From assembly GCA_030631125.1 (NCBI GenBank), contig DAOVLS010000210.1, positions 1-5,202 of the forward strand: DNA of 5,202 bases, written 5' to 3'. This DNA comes from Planctomycetales bacterium (lineage in GTDB: Bacteria; Planctomycetota; Phycisphaerae; SM23-33). Under the pieces are notes generated by a model that was not told the origin of the DNA, made no database searches, and was given only the letters and a program-made list of their open reading frames with translations. Shown here piece by piece: positions 5,167 to 5,202 of the stretch (position 1 is its first letter; every line of letters starts with the position of its first letter). The position numbers and the translations under genes were made by a program.

Positions 5167-5202
5167 TCATTTTCTGGAGATTCGCTATCGCCTTGAATAT
5201 GG
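5138..5202 (-). CDS. Probable ECF sigma factor, C-terminal end only
   Basis: A minus-strand frame entering from the window edge encodes IFKAIANLQKMMKKRGQEPF and stops at TAG (5140-5138). The helix IFKAIANLQKMMKK resembles the end of sigma region 4.2 (the SRxxRAxxxLRxxL helix that closes many ECF sigma factors). The following RGQEPF comes from the inverted-repeat arm and is probably an added tail. The stop lies 23 bases before the next ATG, an operon-like spacing. Only about 20 residues are visible, so the assignment is tentative; another frame also stays open through this region. Confidence 0.45.
   Translation of the reverse strand, partial: IFKAIANLQKMMKKRGQEPF

Overview
The window looks like chromosomal DNA from a member of the Planctomycetota, probably a Phycisphaerae-like lineage. 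The grounds are family resemblance and context, not a database search: a sigma-54 gene with family-typical ends, a secreted STN-like protein of a type common in planctomycetes, a likely ECF sigma/membrane-partner pair directly upstream of it, moderately GC-rich coding DNA, and intergenic palindromes that read into gene ends.

Layout. Bases 1-701 (+) hold the 3' part of a thymidylate synthase (thyA-type) gene whose 5' end lies outside the window. It converges on a minus-strand membrane-protein gene (2100-775). The short gap between them (702-774) is filled by three copies of a GC-rich palindrome, two direct and one inverted; the outer copies overlap the stop codons of both genes, and the inverted copy plus a T-run makes an intrinsic terminator for the minus-strand gene. 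Upstream of the membrane-protein gene is rpoN (3695-2214, minus); the 113-bp gap between them is almost entirely an inverted repeat built of 7-bp units. A clear intrinsic terminator (3755-3790, minus) separates rpoN from a tight minus-strand operon: the tail of a probable ECF sigma factor (to 5138), a single-pass membrane protein (5114-4572, possible anti-sigma role), and a secreted STN-domain protein (4582-3818) whose start overlaps the previous gene by 11 bp.

How the genes may work together. The sigma-like tail, the membrane protein and the STN protein form a plausible cell-envelope signalling unit. RpoN is a separate transcription unit, possibly extended into the membrane-protein gene. ThyA is a housekeeping nucleotide enzyme.

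The most notable content is non-coding. Four unrelated inverted-repeat elements lie within 5.2 kb, and three of them are read into proteins (the ThyA C-terminus, an internal segment of the membrane protein, and both sides of the sigma/membrane-protein junction). No stretch over 300 bases lacks a gene. No tRNA, rRNA, CRISPR array or transposase gene was seen.
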